From an uncultured beta proteobacterium (lineage in GTDB: Bacteria > Pseudomonadota > Gammaproteobacteria > Burkholderiales > Burkholderiaceae_B), in NCBI GenBank assembly GCA_903903735.1, contig CAIUZV010000267.1, positions 16,440 through 80,439 on the forward strand: DNA of 64,000 bases. Reading direction: 5' to 3'. The notes beneath the pieces were generated by a model that was not told the DNA's origin, did no database searches, and saw only the letters and a list, made by a program, of their open reading frames with translations. Both the position numbers and the translations under genes were made by a program. Shown here piece after piece: positions 56,269 through 63,981 of this stretch (position 1 is the stretch's first letter; every line of letters starts with the position of its first letter).

Positions 56269-57504
56269 TTGCGGATTCTCATCGTAAGCCAGTACTTTTG
56301 GCCAGAAAACTTTCGCATCAATGACTTGGTGAAAGAGTTGGTGCAACGTGGGCACCAGGTGACGGTGCTCACCGGCATTCCCAATTACCCGGTGGGCAAA
56401 GTGTTCGATGCCTACCATGCGCAGCCCAGCGTTTTCGCCACATACGAAGGTGCCGCAGTGGTTCGTGTGCCCATGTTGCCTCGCGGTAGCGGTAGCTTGC
56501 GCCTGATGCTGAACTACCTGAGCTTTGTTGTTGGTAGTGGCATTTTTGGGCCCTGGCGCTTGCGAGGCAAACCAGCTGATGTAATTTTTGTATTCGAACC
56601 ATCACCCGTGACAGTGGGGCTGCCGGCTATCTGGTTGGGGAAAATCAAAAATGCACCTGTGGTGTTTTGGGCCTTGGATTTGTGGCCAGAAACCCTGGCC
56701 GCCATAGGCGTGGTGCGTTCGCCCAGGGTGCTGTGTTGGGTGGGGCATTTGGTGCGCTACATCTACAACCGCTGCACCTTGGTGCTGGGGCAGTCGAGAG
56801 GCTTTCTGAGCAGCATTGCCCGCTATTGCGATGACAAAGTCAAGATCCGTTACTTCCCTAGTTGGGCGGAGGACGTGTTCATGGATGACAGCGTCAAGCC
56901 AGCCTCGGAGGTGCCCGAATGGATTGATGGCTTCACCGTGGTGTTCGCCGGCAATATTGGCGAAGCGCAGGACATGCCGGCGGTGCTGGATGCAGCCGAA
57001 CGATTGAAAGACGACACCAGGATTCGGTGGGTCATTGTGGGTGATGGGCGGAAGTCTGACTGGCTGCAAGCCGAGGTGGCTCGACGTGGATTAGATAAAC
57101 AGGTCCTGATGCCAGGTCGTTTTGCTGTGGAGCGCATGCCATCTTTTTACGCCCATGCCGACGCGCTGCTGGTCTCATTGAAGCGGGACCCGGTTTTCAG
57201 CATGACGATTCCAGGCAAAGTCCAGTCGTACCTGATGGCCGGAATTCCCTTGCTAGGTATGCTCGATGGGGAGGGTGCGGCTGTGATCCGTGATGCGAAG
57301 GCTGGCCTGACATGCGAGGCAGATGATAGCGTGGGCTTGGCCCAAGCGGTTTTGGCTTTGGCCGCCATGCCAACGGCCGAGAGAAAGCAGATGGGGTTGA
57401 GTGGGCGGGAGTACGCCCAGCAAGAGTTTGGGCGTACCCAATTGATGGACCGCCTGGAGGCGCTTTTGGCTGAGGCCGTGACGATTAGCAAAGCCAAGGC
57501 TTGA
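56269..57504 (+). CDS. Glycosyltransferase family 4 (WbuB/WbjE-like, probable FucNAc transferase)
   Basis: The 411-residue protein (TTG start with GAGG upstream) begins 'RILIVSQYFWPENFRINDLVKELVQRGHQVTVLTGIPNYP', typical of the WbuB group that transfers L-FucNAc. The core includes 'FTVVFAGNIGEAQDMPAVLDAAERL' and 'RFAVERMPSFYAHADALLVSLKRDPVFSMTIPGKVQSYLMAGIPLLG'. Its place right after the UDP-FucNAc genes supports this donor. The stop overlaps the upstream TTG of the next gene; its ATG lies 12 bp on. Confidence 0.85.
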   Translation: MRILIVSQYFWPENFRINDLVKELVQRGHQVTVLTGIPNYPVGKVFDAYHAQPSVFATYEGAAVVRVPMLPRGSGSLRLMLNYLSFVVGSGIFGPWRLRGKPADVIFVFEPSPVTVGLPAIWLGKIKNAPVVFWALDLWPETLAAIGVVRSPRVLCWVGHLVRYIYNRCTLVLGQSRGFLSSIARYCDDKVKIRYFPSWAEDVFMDDSVKPASEVPEWIDGFTVVFAGNIGEAQDMPAVLDAAERLKDDTRIRWVIVGDGRKSDWLQAEVARRGLDKQVLMPGRFAVERMPSFYAHADALLVSLKRDPVFSMTIPGKVQSYLMAGIPLLGMLDGEGAAVIRDAKAGLTCEADDSVGLAQAVLALAAMPTAERKQMGLSGREYAQQEFGRTQLMDRLEALLAEAVTISKAKA

Positions 57505-57515
57505 AAGATAAAACT

Positions 57516-58466
57516 ATGATTTTGGTGACGGGAGCCACAGGGTTTGTGGGCGGCGTGTTGGTGAGACGATTGGCCGCTGATCCCTCATTTAATGGTGTAG
57601 TGGCAGCGGTTCGTCGCAAGGCGGAAGCTCTGCCCGAAGGGGTAGCGCAAGTTCTGGTAGGCGATCTGTTGCCAGTCACAGACTGGAGAACATCGCTTCA
57701 GGGTGTTTGCGCAGTTGTGCATTGCGCGGCCCGTGTTCATGTGATGCAGGATGATGCGGATGAACCCTTGCAGGCCTACCGTGAGGTGAACGTGAGTGGG
57801 ACGCTTAACTTGGCTCGCCAGGCTGCTCATGCGGGGGTTCGCCGGTTTGTGTTCGTTAGCTCCATCAAGGTAAACGGCGAGTCCACCCAGCCTGGTCACG
57901 CATTCACTGCGGATGATGTGCCTGCGCCTTTGGACCCCTATGGCGTGTCCAAATTCGAAGCCGAGTTGGGCTTACGGGAAATTGAATTGCAAACTGGCAT
58001 GGAGGTGGTGATTGTGAGGCCTCCTCTGGTGTATGGCCCCGGGGTAAAGGCCAACTTCGCCGCCATGATGAGGTGGGTGGCACGCGGCATTCCCTTGCCT
58101 TTGGGCGCTACTCAAAACGCTCGTAGCATGGTTGCTCTGGGTAACCTGGTGGACTTGCTGGTCACCTGCGTAAAGCACCCCGCCGCTGCTGGTCAGACAC
58201 TTTTAGTGTCAGACGGGGAAGATGTGTCCACCACCGAATTATTGCGACGCACCGCCCAATCGATGGGTAAGAAAGCCTTTCTGTTGCCAATACCAGCCTT
58301 CGTGTTGGAGTGGGGTGCAGCTTTGTTGGGTAAACGCGCCGTGGCGCAGCGTCTGTGTGGCTCGTTGCAATTGGACATCAACAAGACCCGCCAACTCTTG
58401 GACTGGACCCCACCTGTGTCTTTAGATGAAGGTCTCCGACGTGCGGCTGAAGGGTTTAGCCAATGA
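57516..58466 (+). CDS. NAD-dependent 4-keto sugar reductase/epimerase (WbpV/WbjF-like)
   Basis: The 316-residue SDR protein has 'ILVTGATGFVGGVLVRRLA', 'VVHCAARVHVMQDDADEPLQAYREVNVSGT' and catalytic 'YGVSK'. This resembles WbpV/WbjF, which reduce UDP-4-keto-6-deoxy-GlcNAc to UDP-QuiNAc or UDP-FucNAc. The 4-keto substrate would come from the wbpM-like enzyme. ATG 57516 is preferred; TTG 57501 overlaps the previous stop. It overlaps the initiating transferase by 4 bases. Confidence 0.82.
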   Translation: MILVTGATGFVGGVLVRRLAADPSFNGVVAAVRRKAEALPEGVAQVLVGDLLPVTDWRTSLQGVCAVVHCAARVHVMQDDADEPLQAYREVNVSGTLNLARQAAHAGVRRFVFVSSIKVNGESTQPGHAFTADDVPAPLDPYGVSKFEAELGLREIELQTGMEVVIVRPPLVYGPGVKANFAAMMRWVARGIPLPLGATQNARSMVALGNLVDLLVTCVKHPAAAGQTLLVSDGEDVSTTELLRRTAQSMGKKAFLLPIPAFVLEWGAALLGKRAVAQRLCGSLQLDINKTRQLLDWTPPVSLDEGLRRAAEGFSQ

Positions 58467-59023
58467 AGCGCGTGTTTGACTTGGCTGTGGCGATAGTGGT
58501 CGCAGTAATTCTCGTGCTGCCAATTCTGATCGTAGCGATAGCCGTAAGACTGACTTCTCCTGGGCCAGCTCTGTACTGGAGCGACCGCATGGGGCGTTAC
58601 AACCGTATTTTCAAAATGCCCAAGTTCCGTAGCATGCGCATCGACACCCCAGCGGTGGCCACGCACCTACTGCAGAACCCTGATCAGTGGCTAACACCCA
58701 TCGGCTCATTTCTTCGCAAATCCAGCCTGGACGAATTGCCCCAGTTGTGGAGCATCCTGAAGGGCGATATGAGCTTTGTGGGGCCACGCCCTGCATTGTT
58801 CAACCAACAAGACCTGATTGCTTTGCGTACAGAAAAGGGCGTGCATGAACTGGTGCCCGGTTTGACTGGGTGGGCACAGGTCAACGGTCGCGATGAACTG
58901 CCCATTCCGCAAAAAGTGCAACTCGATGCGGAGTATCTACAGCGGAGGTCACTTCTGTTTGATCTAAAGATAATCTGGATGACCGCTTTGAAAGTGGTTG
59001 CCAGGGACGGAGTGTCACATTGA
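58463..59023 (+). CDS. Initiating sugar phosphate transferase (polyprenyl phosphate, PglC/WcaJ-type)
   Basis: The 186-residue protein has one N-terminal membrane hairpin ('LAVAIVVAVILVLPILIVAIAVRL'). The catalytic bacterial sugar transferase motifs follow: 'KMPKFRSMRIDT', 'SLDELPQLWSILKGDMSFVGPRPAL' and 'PGLTGWAQVNGRDELP'. It moves a sugar-1-phosphate, probably QuiNAc or FucNAc, to undecaprenyl phosphate and so starts each repeat unit. The size fits the small single-domain PglC form. It is the only initiating enzyme in the window. Confidence 0.9.
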   Translation: MKRVFDLAVAIVVAVILVLPILIVAIAVRLTSPGPALYWSDRMGRYNRIFKMPKFRSMRIDTPAVATHLLQNPDQWLTPIGSFLRKSSLDELPQLWSILKGDMSFVGPRPALFNQQDLIALRTEKGVHELVPGLTGWAQVNGRDELPIPQKVQLDAEYLQRRSLLFDLKIIWMTALKVVARDGVSH

Positions 59024-59044
59024 AGAAAAGCACAGATTATCTTG

Positions 59045-59085
59045 AGGACTCAGGACTCAGGACTCAGGACTCAGGACTCAGGAGG
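59045..59085 (+). repeat. Heptanucleotide tandem repeat AGGACTC x5 at the wbpM-like start
   Basis: Five perfect copies of AGGACTC (59045-59079) end in AGGAGG (59080-59085), which serves as the Shine-Dalgarno of ATG 59095. If the TTG at 59020 is used, the repeat is coding and each change of one copy shifts the frame. If ATG 59095 is used, it only changes the leader. Confidence 0.9.
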
Positions 59086-59094
59086 CTGCACGCC

Positions 59095-61041
59095 ATGAGA
59101 ATGCGCATGTCTAAGCTCGTTGTTCCTCTACTGGGTTTGCCTCGGGCAGCAAAGCGATTTGTGGCCCTAGCCGTCGATCTGGGACTTTGTGTACTGACCG
59201 TATGGCTTTCCTACTATTTGCGACTGGGTGAGTTCGTTGCCCTTTCTGGTGGAGCTCTTTGGGCCGTAGCCGCTTCAATCGGCATCGCGCTGCCAATCTT
59301 CATCGTGTCAGGCCTGTACCGTGCGATCTTCCGTTACTGCGGTTGGCCGGCCTTGCTAGCGGTGGCTCGTGCTGTGGGCATTTACAGCCTGCTCTATGCA
59401 TCCATCTTTACTGCCATTGGTTTGGCCGGCGTGCCACGCACCGTGGGCATCATTCAGCCCATTCTGCTACTTCTGTTTGTTGGTGCATCACGCGCACTGG
59501 CCCGAGTTTGGTTGGGTGACCAGTACCTCAGCATCCTCAAACATGCGTCGCGCCCCAAAGTGCTGATCTACGGTGCAGGCAATACAGGGCGCCAGTTGGC
59601 GGCAGCCATGGCCAGCAGCCACGAAATGCAGGTGGCCGGGTTCCTGGACGACGACGACCGGCTGCACGGCCATGTGCTCAACGGCCAGCCCATCTACAAC
59701 CCGGCCGATTTGGACAGCCTAGCCGCCACACTCAACATCAGCGACGTGCTGCTGGCCATGCCAAGCCTCTCGCGCCGCCGTCGAAACGAGATCCTTGGTC
59801 AGATTCGTGTAGCAAAAGTAGCTGTGCGCACGCTGCCCAGCGTGACCGATTTGGCGCAAGGCAAAGTCAGCATCTCCGATCTGCGCGAACTGGATATTGA
59901 CGACCTGCTTGGCCGCGAACCAGTCATGCCAAATCACATCTTGCTAGCGATGAACGTGCGTAGCAAGGTTGTCATGGTGACCGGCGCTGGCGGTTCAATC
60001 GGTAGCGAGCTTTGCCGCCAAATCCTGGCAGTCGGCCCATCCAAACTGCTGCTGATCGAGCAGAGCGAATTTGCCCTCTACGGCATTCACCAAGAGCTTG
60101 AAGAAAAGCTATCTGGCCGTGAAATCACCCTCGTCCCTTTGCTGGCCTCCGTGCAAGACAACGATCGCATACACGAGAGCATGTCCACTTGGCACCCGGA
60201 CACCGTCTATCACGCTGCAGCCTACAAACATGTGCCGCTGGTCGAGCACAACCCGGCCGAGGGCATAAAAAACAACGTGCTCGGAACACTCAAAACAGCA
60301 CTGGCAGCGGCAGAAAACGGCATTTCAGACTTTGTGCTGATCAGCACTGACAAGGCGGTGCGTCCGACCAACATCATGGGCGCCAGTAAGCGACTGGCGG
60401 AAATGGCCTTGCAGGCAATTGCTGCAACCAACCCTGGTACCAAATTCAGCATGGTGCGGTTTGGCAATGTGCTTGGCTCTTCGGGTTCAGTGGTGCCGAA
60501 GTTCCGGCAGCAAATCCGTGACGGTGGACCGATCACACTGACCCACCTAGAAATCACCCGCTACTTCATGACCATCCCAGAAGCTTCGCAGCTGGTGATC
60601 CAGGCGGGTGCCATGGCCAAAGGGGGCGACGTGTTCGTGCTGGATATGGGCCAATCCGTCAAGATCATCGATCTGGCTCGAAGGATGATTGAACTCACGG
60701 GCCTGACCGTGAGAGACGAGCAGAACCCGGACGGTGACATTGAGATTGAAATCACCGGCCTGCGTCCTGGTGAGAAGCTCTACGAAGAACTGCTAATTGG
60801 CGATAACCCCAAGCCCACTTCCCACTCGAGGATCATGAAAGCTCACGAAGAGTTCATCCCGTGGGCAGAGCTTGAAGGCCAGCTCAGATCGCTGGAGATG
60901 GCGCTCAATGTGAACGACGTCGGCGTCATCCGGCTGATGATGGAAAAACTCGTCGCTGGCTACACGCCAAGCGATGAAATCGTCGATTGGGTCTATCTGG
61001 AGCAAGAAGCCGAGGCACAAGCCTTGGGGTTGGCTGGCTAA
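59095..61041 (+). CDS. wbpM: Membrane-bound UDP-GlcNAc 4,6-dehydratase (WbpM/PglF-like)
   Basis: The 648-residue protein has four N-terminal membrane helices (about residues 15-130) and a first Rossmann domain ('VLIYGAGNTGRQLAAAM'). The catalytic extended SDR follows: 'VMVTGAGGSIGSELCRQIL', 'VYHAAAYKHVPLVEHNPAEGI' and 'STDKAVRPTNIMGASKR', with the Met variant of YxxxK usual for WbpM. It makes UDP-4-keto-6-deoxy-GlcNAc for the WbpV-like reductase. ATG 59095 has AGGAGG nine bases upstream. The alternative TTG 59020 (track) would add 25 residues encoded by the 7-bp repeat. Confidence 0.92.
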   Translation: MRMRMSKLVVPLLGLPRAAKRFVALAVDLGLCVLTVWLSYYLRLGEFVALSGGALWAVAASIGIALPIFIVSGLYRAIFRYCGWPALLAVARAVGIYSLLYASIFTAIGLAGVPRTVGIIQPILLLLFVGASRALARVWLGDQYLSILKHASRPKVLIYGAGNTGRQLAAAMASSHEMQVAGFLDDDDRLHGHVLNGQPIYNPADLDSLAATLNISDVLLAMPSLSRRRRNEILGQIRVAKVAVRTLPSVTDLAQGKVSISDLRELDIDDLLGREPVMPNHILLAMNVRSKVVMVTGAGGSIGSELCRQILAVGPSKLLLIEQSEFALYGIHQELEEKLSGREITLVPLLASVQDNDRIHESMSTWHPDTVYHAAAYKHVPLVEHNPAEGIKNNVLGTLKTALAAAENGISDFVLISTDKAVRPTNIMGASKRLAEMALQAIAATNPGTKFSMVRFGNVLGSSGSVVPKFRQQIRDGGPITLTHLEITRYFMTIPEASQLVIQAGAMAKGGDVFVLDMGQSVKIIDLARRMIELTGLTVRDEQNPDGDIEIEITGLRPGEKLYEELLIGDNPKPTSHSRIMKAHEEFIPWAELEGQLRSLEMALNVNDVGVIRLMMEKLVAGYTPSDEIVDWVYLEQEAEAQALGLAG

Positions 61042-61068
61042 ATCACATGGTCAGCCACAACCATCTGG

Positions 61069-61251
61069 CTATGCCTGCCTTTCCTCAATCCAGTGCGATT
61101 CTGGGCCGTAGGACTCGTTGCCCGACTCCATGACAATGACTAGTGTTTCCCGGTTCTCTGGCGTGTCTGGGTGCCAGAGCCCACCTTGGATCGGCTCGTC
61201 GGCAATACTGCGCCGACCAATTACGTTCCACGCAACTCGAATTTCGTTCAT
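61069..61251 (-). CDS. Small hypothetical protein (60 aa)
   Basis: This leftward ORF encodes 60 residues with a coherent, polar sequence ('NEIRVAWNVIGRRSIADEPIQGGLWHPDTPENRETL'). It looks like a real small protein, and no rightward gene competes here. I know no family for it. It lies downstream of the leftward helix-turn-helix genes and could be the last gene of that unit. The longer ORF at 61085-61363 in another frame looks like a shadow. The ribosome site (GGGGT) is weak. Confidence 0.45.
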   Translation of the reverse strand: MNEIRVAWNVIGRRSIADEPIQGGLWHPDTPENRETLVIVMESGNESYGPESHWIEERQA

Positions 61252-61363
61252 GGCAGCACCCCAGTGTGATCAGGCAATGCTGAGATTCTGAACTACTGGG
61301 GAGCAATTTCCAAGAGTGCCGAGAAGAAAGGGTGTAATTCTTCTTGGATGTAGCGAGCGGCAT

Positions 61364-61714
61364 TCAGCGGGGTAGAGTCCGAACCGCATACAAGGGGCGC
61401 AGGCGAGTACTGCGATAACCAGTCCGTAGCCATATGGTGACAGGCCGTATGGGACGATTTGTCGATTGTGGCTTACGAGGTGTTGGTTGTGCTGGAGCTT
61501 CTGGTTGAGCCTGAATTACTGCGCCGTGAGGCTTGGTCGAGGTCCGAAGCATTTCAGCCTCGAATGCTTCAACATCTTGGACCCGGTAGCGAACTTGGTT
61601 GCCTAGCTTGAGAAACAGCGGACCGCCTACCTCTGTGCGCCAGCGTTCCAGCGTCGCCTCACTGACCTGCCAACGTTCGGCCAGCTCAGTTTGAGTCATA
61701 CATCGTATGTTCAT
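61364..61714 (-). CDS. Helix-turn-helix protein (AlpA/excisionase type)
   Basis: The 116-residue protein has an N-terminal helix-turn-helix with wing ('CMTQTELAERWQVSEATLERWRTEVGGPLFLKLGNQVRYRVQDVEAFEAEM'), the HTH_17/AlpA pattern of excisionases and element regulators. A Pro/Arg-rich tail follows. ATG 61714 is used, with GGAAG upstream on the minus strand. Such genes are common at the ends of genomic islands, where they control excision. Confidence 0.7.
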   Translation of the reverse strand: MNIRCMTQTELAERWQVSEATLERWRTEVGGPLFLKLGNQVRYRVQDVEAFEAEMLRTSTKPHGAVIQAQPEAPAQPTPRKPQSTNRPIRPVTIWLRTGYRSTRLRPLYAVRTLPR

Positions 61715-61788
61715 CGTAATCACACTTCCGTAAGTTTTGTCGGAACGCCACTAGCGGGTGGCGTTCGTTCATGATGCAAGGAATTCGG

Positions 61789-62271
61789 TCACATCATTCG
61801 CGTTAAGCCCGGTTGGATATTCCCAAGAGGGATGATTCGATGTGTCGTCTGATTTTTGCTTTCAGATTCGCTAGTGCGTCGGCGTGCCCAATCTAAGATT
61901 TCATCGAGTTTGAAGCGCACCATTTTCCCAACGCGATAGTGTGGCAAGCCAATCTTTTTGCGTTCACCAGGGTGCGTCAGCAGGTAAAAAGGGATGTCAA
62001 TCTTGGCAGCAATTTCTCGGGCGGTCAGAAAGCTCGGGTTGTTAAATTGCTCGGGATCGCAAGTGACTCCATCGGTTGATTCGTGTAAGGAATCAAACTC
62101 GAAGGCCAAAATTTCGTCGATGGGATACGAAACCCGTTTCGACAGCTTGAAGTATTTGGGGCCTCGTCCTTCGCATCGCCAGCGTTGCAAGGTCTTGGGA
62201 CTGATTCCCCAGCGAGTTGCAAGCTCGTTTTCGTTAAGGGCGATTTTTTTGCTAAGTTGAAACATGTCCAT
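61789..62271 (-). CDS. Protein with two helix-turn-helix domains (HTH_17-like)
   Basis: The 160-residue protein has two similar helix-turn-helix units: 'LNENELATRWGISPKTLQRWRCEGRGPKYFKLSKRVSYPIDEILAFE' near residues 11-58, and 'LTAREIAAKIDIPFYLLTHPG' to 'VRFKLDEILDWARRR' near 81-131. The first closely parallels the neighbouring 61364 gene. ATG 62271 has GGAG upstream on the minus strand; the track start at 62307 lacks it. It may bind tandem sites in an island regulatory region. It runs divergently from the toxin-antitoxin pair. Confidence 0.65.
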   Translation of the reverse strand: MDMFQLSKKIALNENELATRWGISPKTLQRWRCEGRGPKYFKLSKRVSYPIDEILAFEFDSLHESTDGVTCDPEQFNNPSFLTAREIAAKIDIPFYLLTHPGERKKIGLPHYRVGKMVRFKLDEILDWARRRTSESESKNQTTHRIIPLGNIQPGLTRMM

Positions 62272-62451
62272 CGGTTTGCTCCAGTAGTTGCAGGGATGAC
62301 CATTCATGCGTACTGACGGGAGAAAGCCAAGTGGAATGTGGGCAAGTTGCTGAAATCTGACGGATGTTTCCCCGGCGTGACCCGATAGCCAAGAACCTTA
62401 CCCCGATGCTTTCAGGGGAGCATGCGATGGCATCTTGCGTATGAATGTTGC

Positions 62452-62475
62452 AAGCAAAACATTATTTGTTTGCTT
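62452..62475 (+). promoter_or_regulatory. Inverted repeat, probable antitoxin operator
   Basis: AAGCAAA (62452-62458) and TTTGCTT (62469-62475) form a perfect 7-bp inverted repeat that overlaps the -35 hexamer of the toxin-antitoxin promoter. A second short repeat, CTTC / GAAG, lies in the spacer. Binding by the Xre antitoxin here would block RNA polymerase. This is inference from position. Confidence 0.5.
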
Positions 62476-62494
62476 CAAAACGAAGTGCTATACT
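62466..62494 (+). promoter_or_regulatory. Sigma-70 promoter of the Xre-RES operon
   Basis: TTGTTT (62466-62471) and TATACT (62489-62494) are separated by exactly 17 bases. The antitoxin ATG 62530 lies 36 bases downstream of the -10 with an AGGAG ribosome site. This supports the short antitoxin start over the ORF-track start at 62422, which lies upstream of the promoter. Confidence 0.7.
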
Positions 62495-62529
62495 CAAGTT
62501 TCAGACAAACCCTAGATCAGGAGCAAGCA

Positions 62530-62925
62530 ATGGGCGCTGTAGCAGAACGTGAAGTGACCGCGTCACAAGACCGTGGCGCTCTGGCCAAAATGGTCATGAC
62601 CTTGCTCGACCACTGGAAGTTGAGCACCGAGGATCAGGCGGCGCTGCTGGGCATCGCCACCAGCAACAGGGCAGCGTTGTCAAACTACCGCAGCGGTAAG
62701 CCGATTGGCACCAGCCGTGATCAATACGAGCGCGTGGGCCACTTGTTGGGCATCCATAAAAACCTGCGACTTCTTTTCCCGCAAAACCGGGATTTGGCCT
62801 ACCGCTGGATGACCACCCGCAACAAGGCGTTCGACAATTTGACCCCCGTAGAAGTGGTCAAGGAGTGGGGGTTTGCGGGCCTTCTGATGGTGCGCGGCTA
62901 TTTGGATCGCGCCCGGGGCGTTTGA
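62530..62925 (+). CDS. Xre/MbcA/ParS-type antitoxin
   Basis: The 131-residue protein has an N-terminal Xre-type helix-turn-helix ('[35 protein letters not shown]'). The C-terminal toxin-binding domain of the MbcA/ParS (DUF2384) type follows: '[41 protein letters not shown]'. It neutralises the RES toxin encoded next and represses the operon. I start at ATG 62530 because the promoter lies between it and the track start. The toxin gene begins 12 bp after its stop. Confidence 0.9.
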   Translation: MGAVAEREVTASQDRGALAKMVMTLLDHWKLSTEDQAALLGIATSNRAALSNYRSGKPIGTSRDQYERVGHLLGIHKNLRLLFPQNRDLAYRWMTTRNKAFDNLTPVEVVKEWGFAGLLMVRGYLDRARGV

Positions 62926-62937
62926 TCTGCAGCAGGA

Positions 62938-63654
62938 ATGAACTCCCTGTTTGCCCAACTCGCGCTAGCTGACATCCACAAGGATGTCGCACGAAACATC
63001 GTGTCCCTGCAGCACTCGCAGGACCTGTTCGATGATCTGACTGCTGATCCAGCCGAGTGGTTGCTGGCTCAGAAGGTGGAAGATGAGATCAAGCCGCCGC
63101 CATACCGGTCGCACACGCCCATCATTGATCGTCCGTTTGAGGATGCCGAATGGTTCAATGCCATCACCTGGCCGTTCAAGCATTGGCAGGCCAGCCGGTT
63201 TTCTGATGGTACCTACGGCGTTTGGTATGGATCAGACTCTGTCGAGACGACGGTTTACGAGTCCGCTTACCACTGGTATCGGGGCTTGCTGAGTGATGCT
63301 GGATTCGAGCGGATGGCGGTGGTCGCCGAGCGAAAGGTGTACTCAGTGGCCTGCAATGCGGCGCTGCTGGATTTCCGAAAAGCAGCCGACGAACATCCTG
63401 ATCTCTTGCATCCGTCGGACTACGCGTTTTGCCAGTCGGTAGGGGCGAGGATTCACCGGGAGGGACATCCCGGTCTTCTGACGCAATCTGTCCGCAGACC
63501 CGCAGGGGAAAATGTGGCGATCTTCAATGCCGACGTACTGTCCAACCCCAGGCACAACTGCCAACTGACCTACCGGCTAGAGGACGATCAGATCGTGGTG
63601 GAGATGCAGCCTGGCGTGGCATGGGTCAAATTGGATGTGGCCAGTTTTTCATAG
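62938..63654 (+). CDS. RES domain toxin
   Basis: The 238-residue protein has the RES pattern: Arg in '[30 protein letters not shown]' together with the Glu and a later Ser in '[17 protein letters not shown]'. RES toxins use an ADP-ribosyltransferase-like fold to degrade or transfer from NAD+ and stop growth. The N-terminal 80 residues precede the core. It is the second gene of the operon, after the antitoxin. The length is typical of complete RES toxins. Confidence 0.9.
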   Translation: MNSLFAQLALADIHKDVARNIVSLQHSQDLFDDLTADPAEWLLAQKVEDEIKPPPYRSHTPIIDRPFEDAEWFNAITWPFKHWQASRFSDGTYGVWYGSDSVETTVYESAYHWYRGLLSDAGFERMAVVAERKVYSVACNAALLDFRKAADEHPDLLHPSDYAFCQSVGARIHREGHPGLLTQSVRRPAGENVAIFNADVLSNPRHNCQLTYRLEDDQIVVEMQPGVAWVKLDVASFS

Positions 63655-63981
63655 GTGCCGTTCGTTGCGCCACGTTCCGGGGTCGTTTCGCTGTCTGCTA
63701 GCGCCCAGTCAACCGAACACACGCGTGCATCGGGAAGTTTCTTAAGGCCAATGAGCAAGTCAGCGAAAATCCCTGGGCTCACCCTGATTTACGCATACGG
63801 GGGGTAATTTCAGGACAAACAGCCTCACACCTTAGGCAGGTGTGTCTGCGGAGCTGCTAGACTCCACCACCAAAATTTAAAACCGGAGTGCTCAATACAC
63901 TGCGGTTTTTTTATGGGCCTTGAAAATGGGGGATCCTATGGTATGGTTTAACATGTGTTTCACCAACCTTAAGGAGTCTCT
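63655..63981 (+). other. Non-coding stretch with three hairpins
   Basis: I see no gene in these 327 bases. They hold a CACACC/GGTGTG hairpin (63826-63844), a GGAG/CTCC hairpin near 63850-63864, and the terminator listed next. After that is a possible promoter (TTGAAA 63920-63925, TATGGT 63942-63947) for the gene at 63982. The hairpin series could be a small RNA or a leader. Confidence 0.5.
63880..63912 (+). terminator. Intrinsic terminator
   Basis: AAACCGGAGTG and CACTGCGGTTT form a stem of 11 bp with one mismatch around the loop CTCAATA, followed by a run of T. It may end the toxin-antitoxin transcript or a small RNA. It separates the island from the next gene. Confidence 0.85.

Noticed and set aside
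56483-56496. Second ops-like sequence (GCGGTAGCGGTAGC)
   Set aside because: It differs from the ops core at several positions and lies inside a glycosyltransferase coding sequence.
63588-63782. 64-aa leftward ORF after the RES toxin
   Set aside because: It overlaps the toxin end, has no ribosome site and no coherent sequence pattern.
63800-63880. tmRNA or tRNA 3' end as island attachment site (CTCCACCACCA near 63861)
   Set aside because: No T-arm sequence or cloverleaf precedes it, so the CCA-like ending is probably chance.
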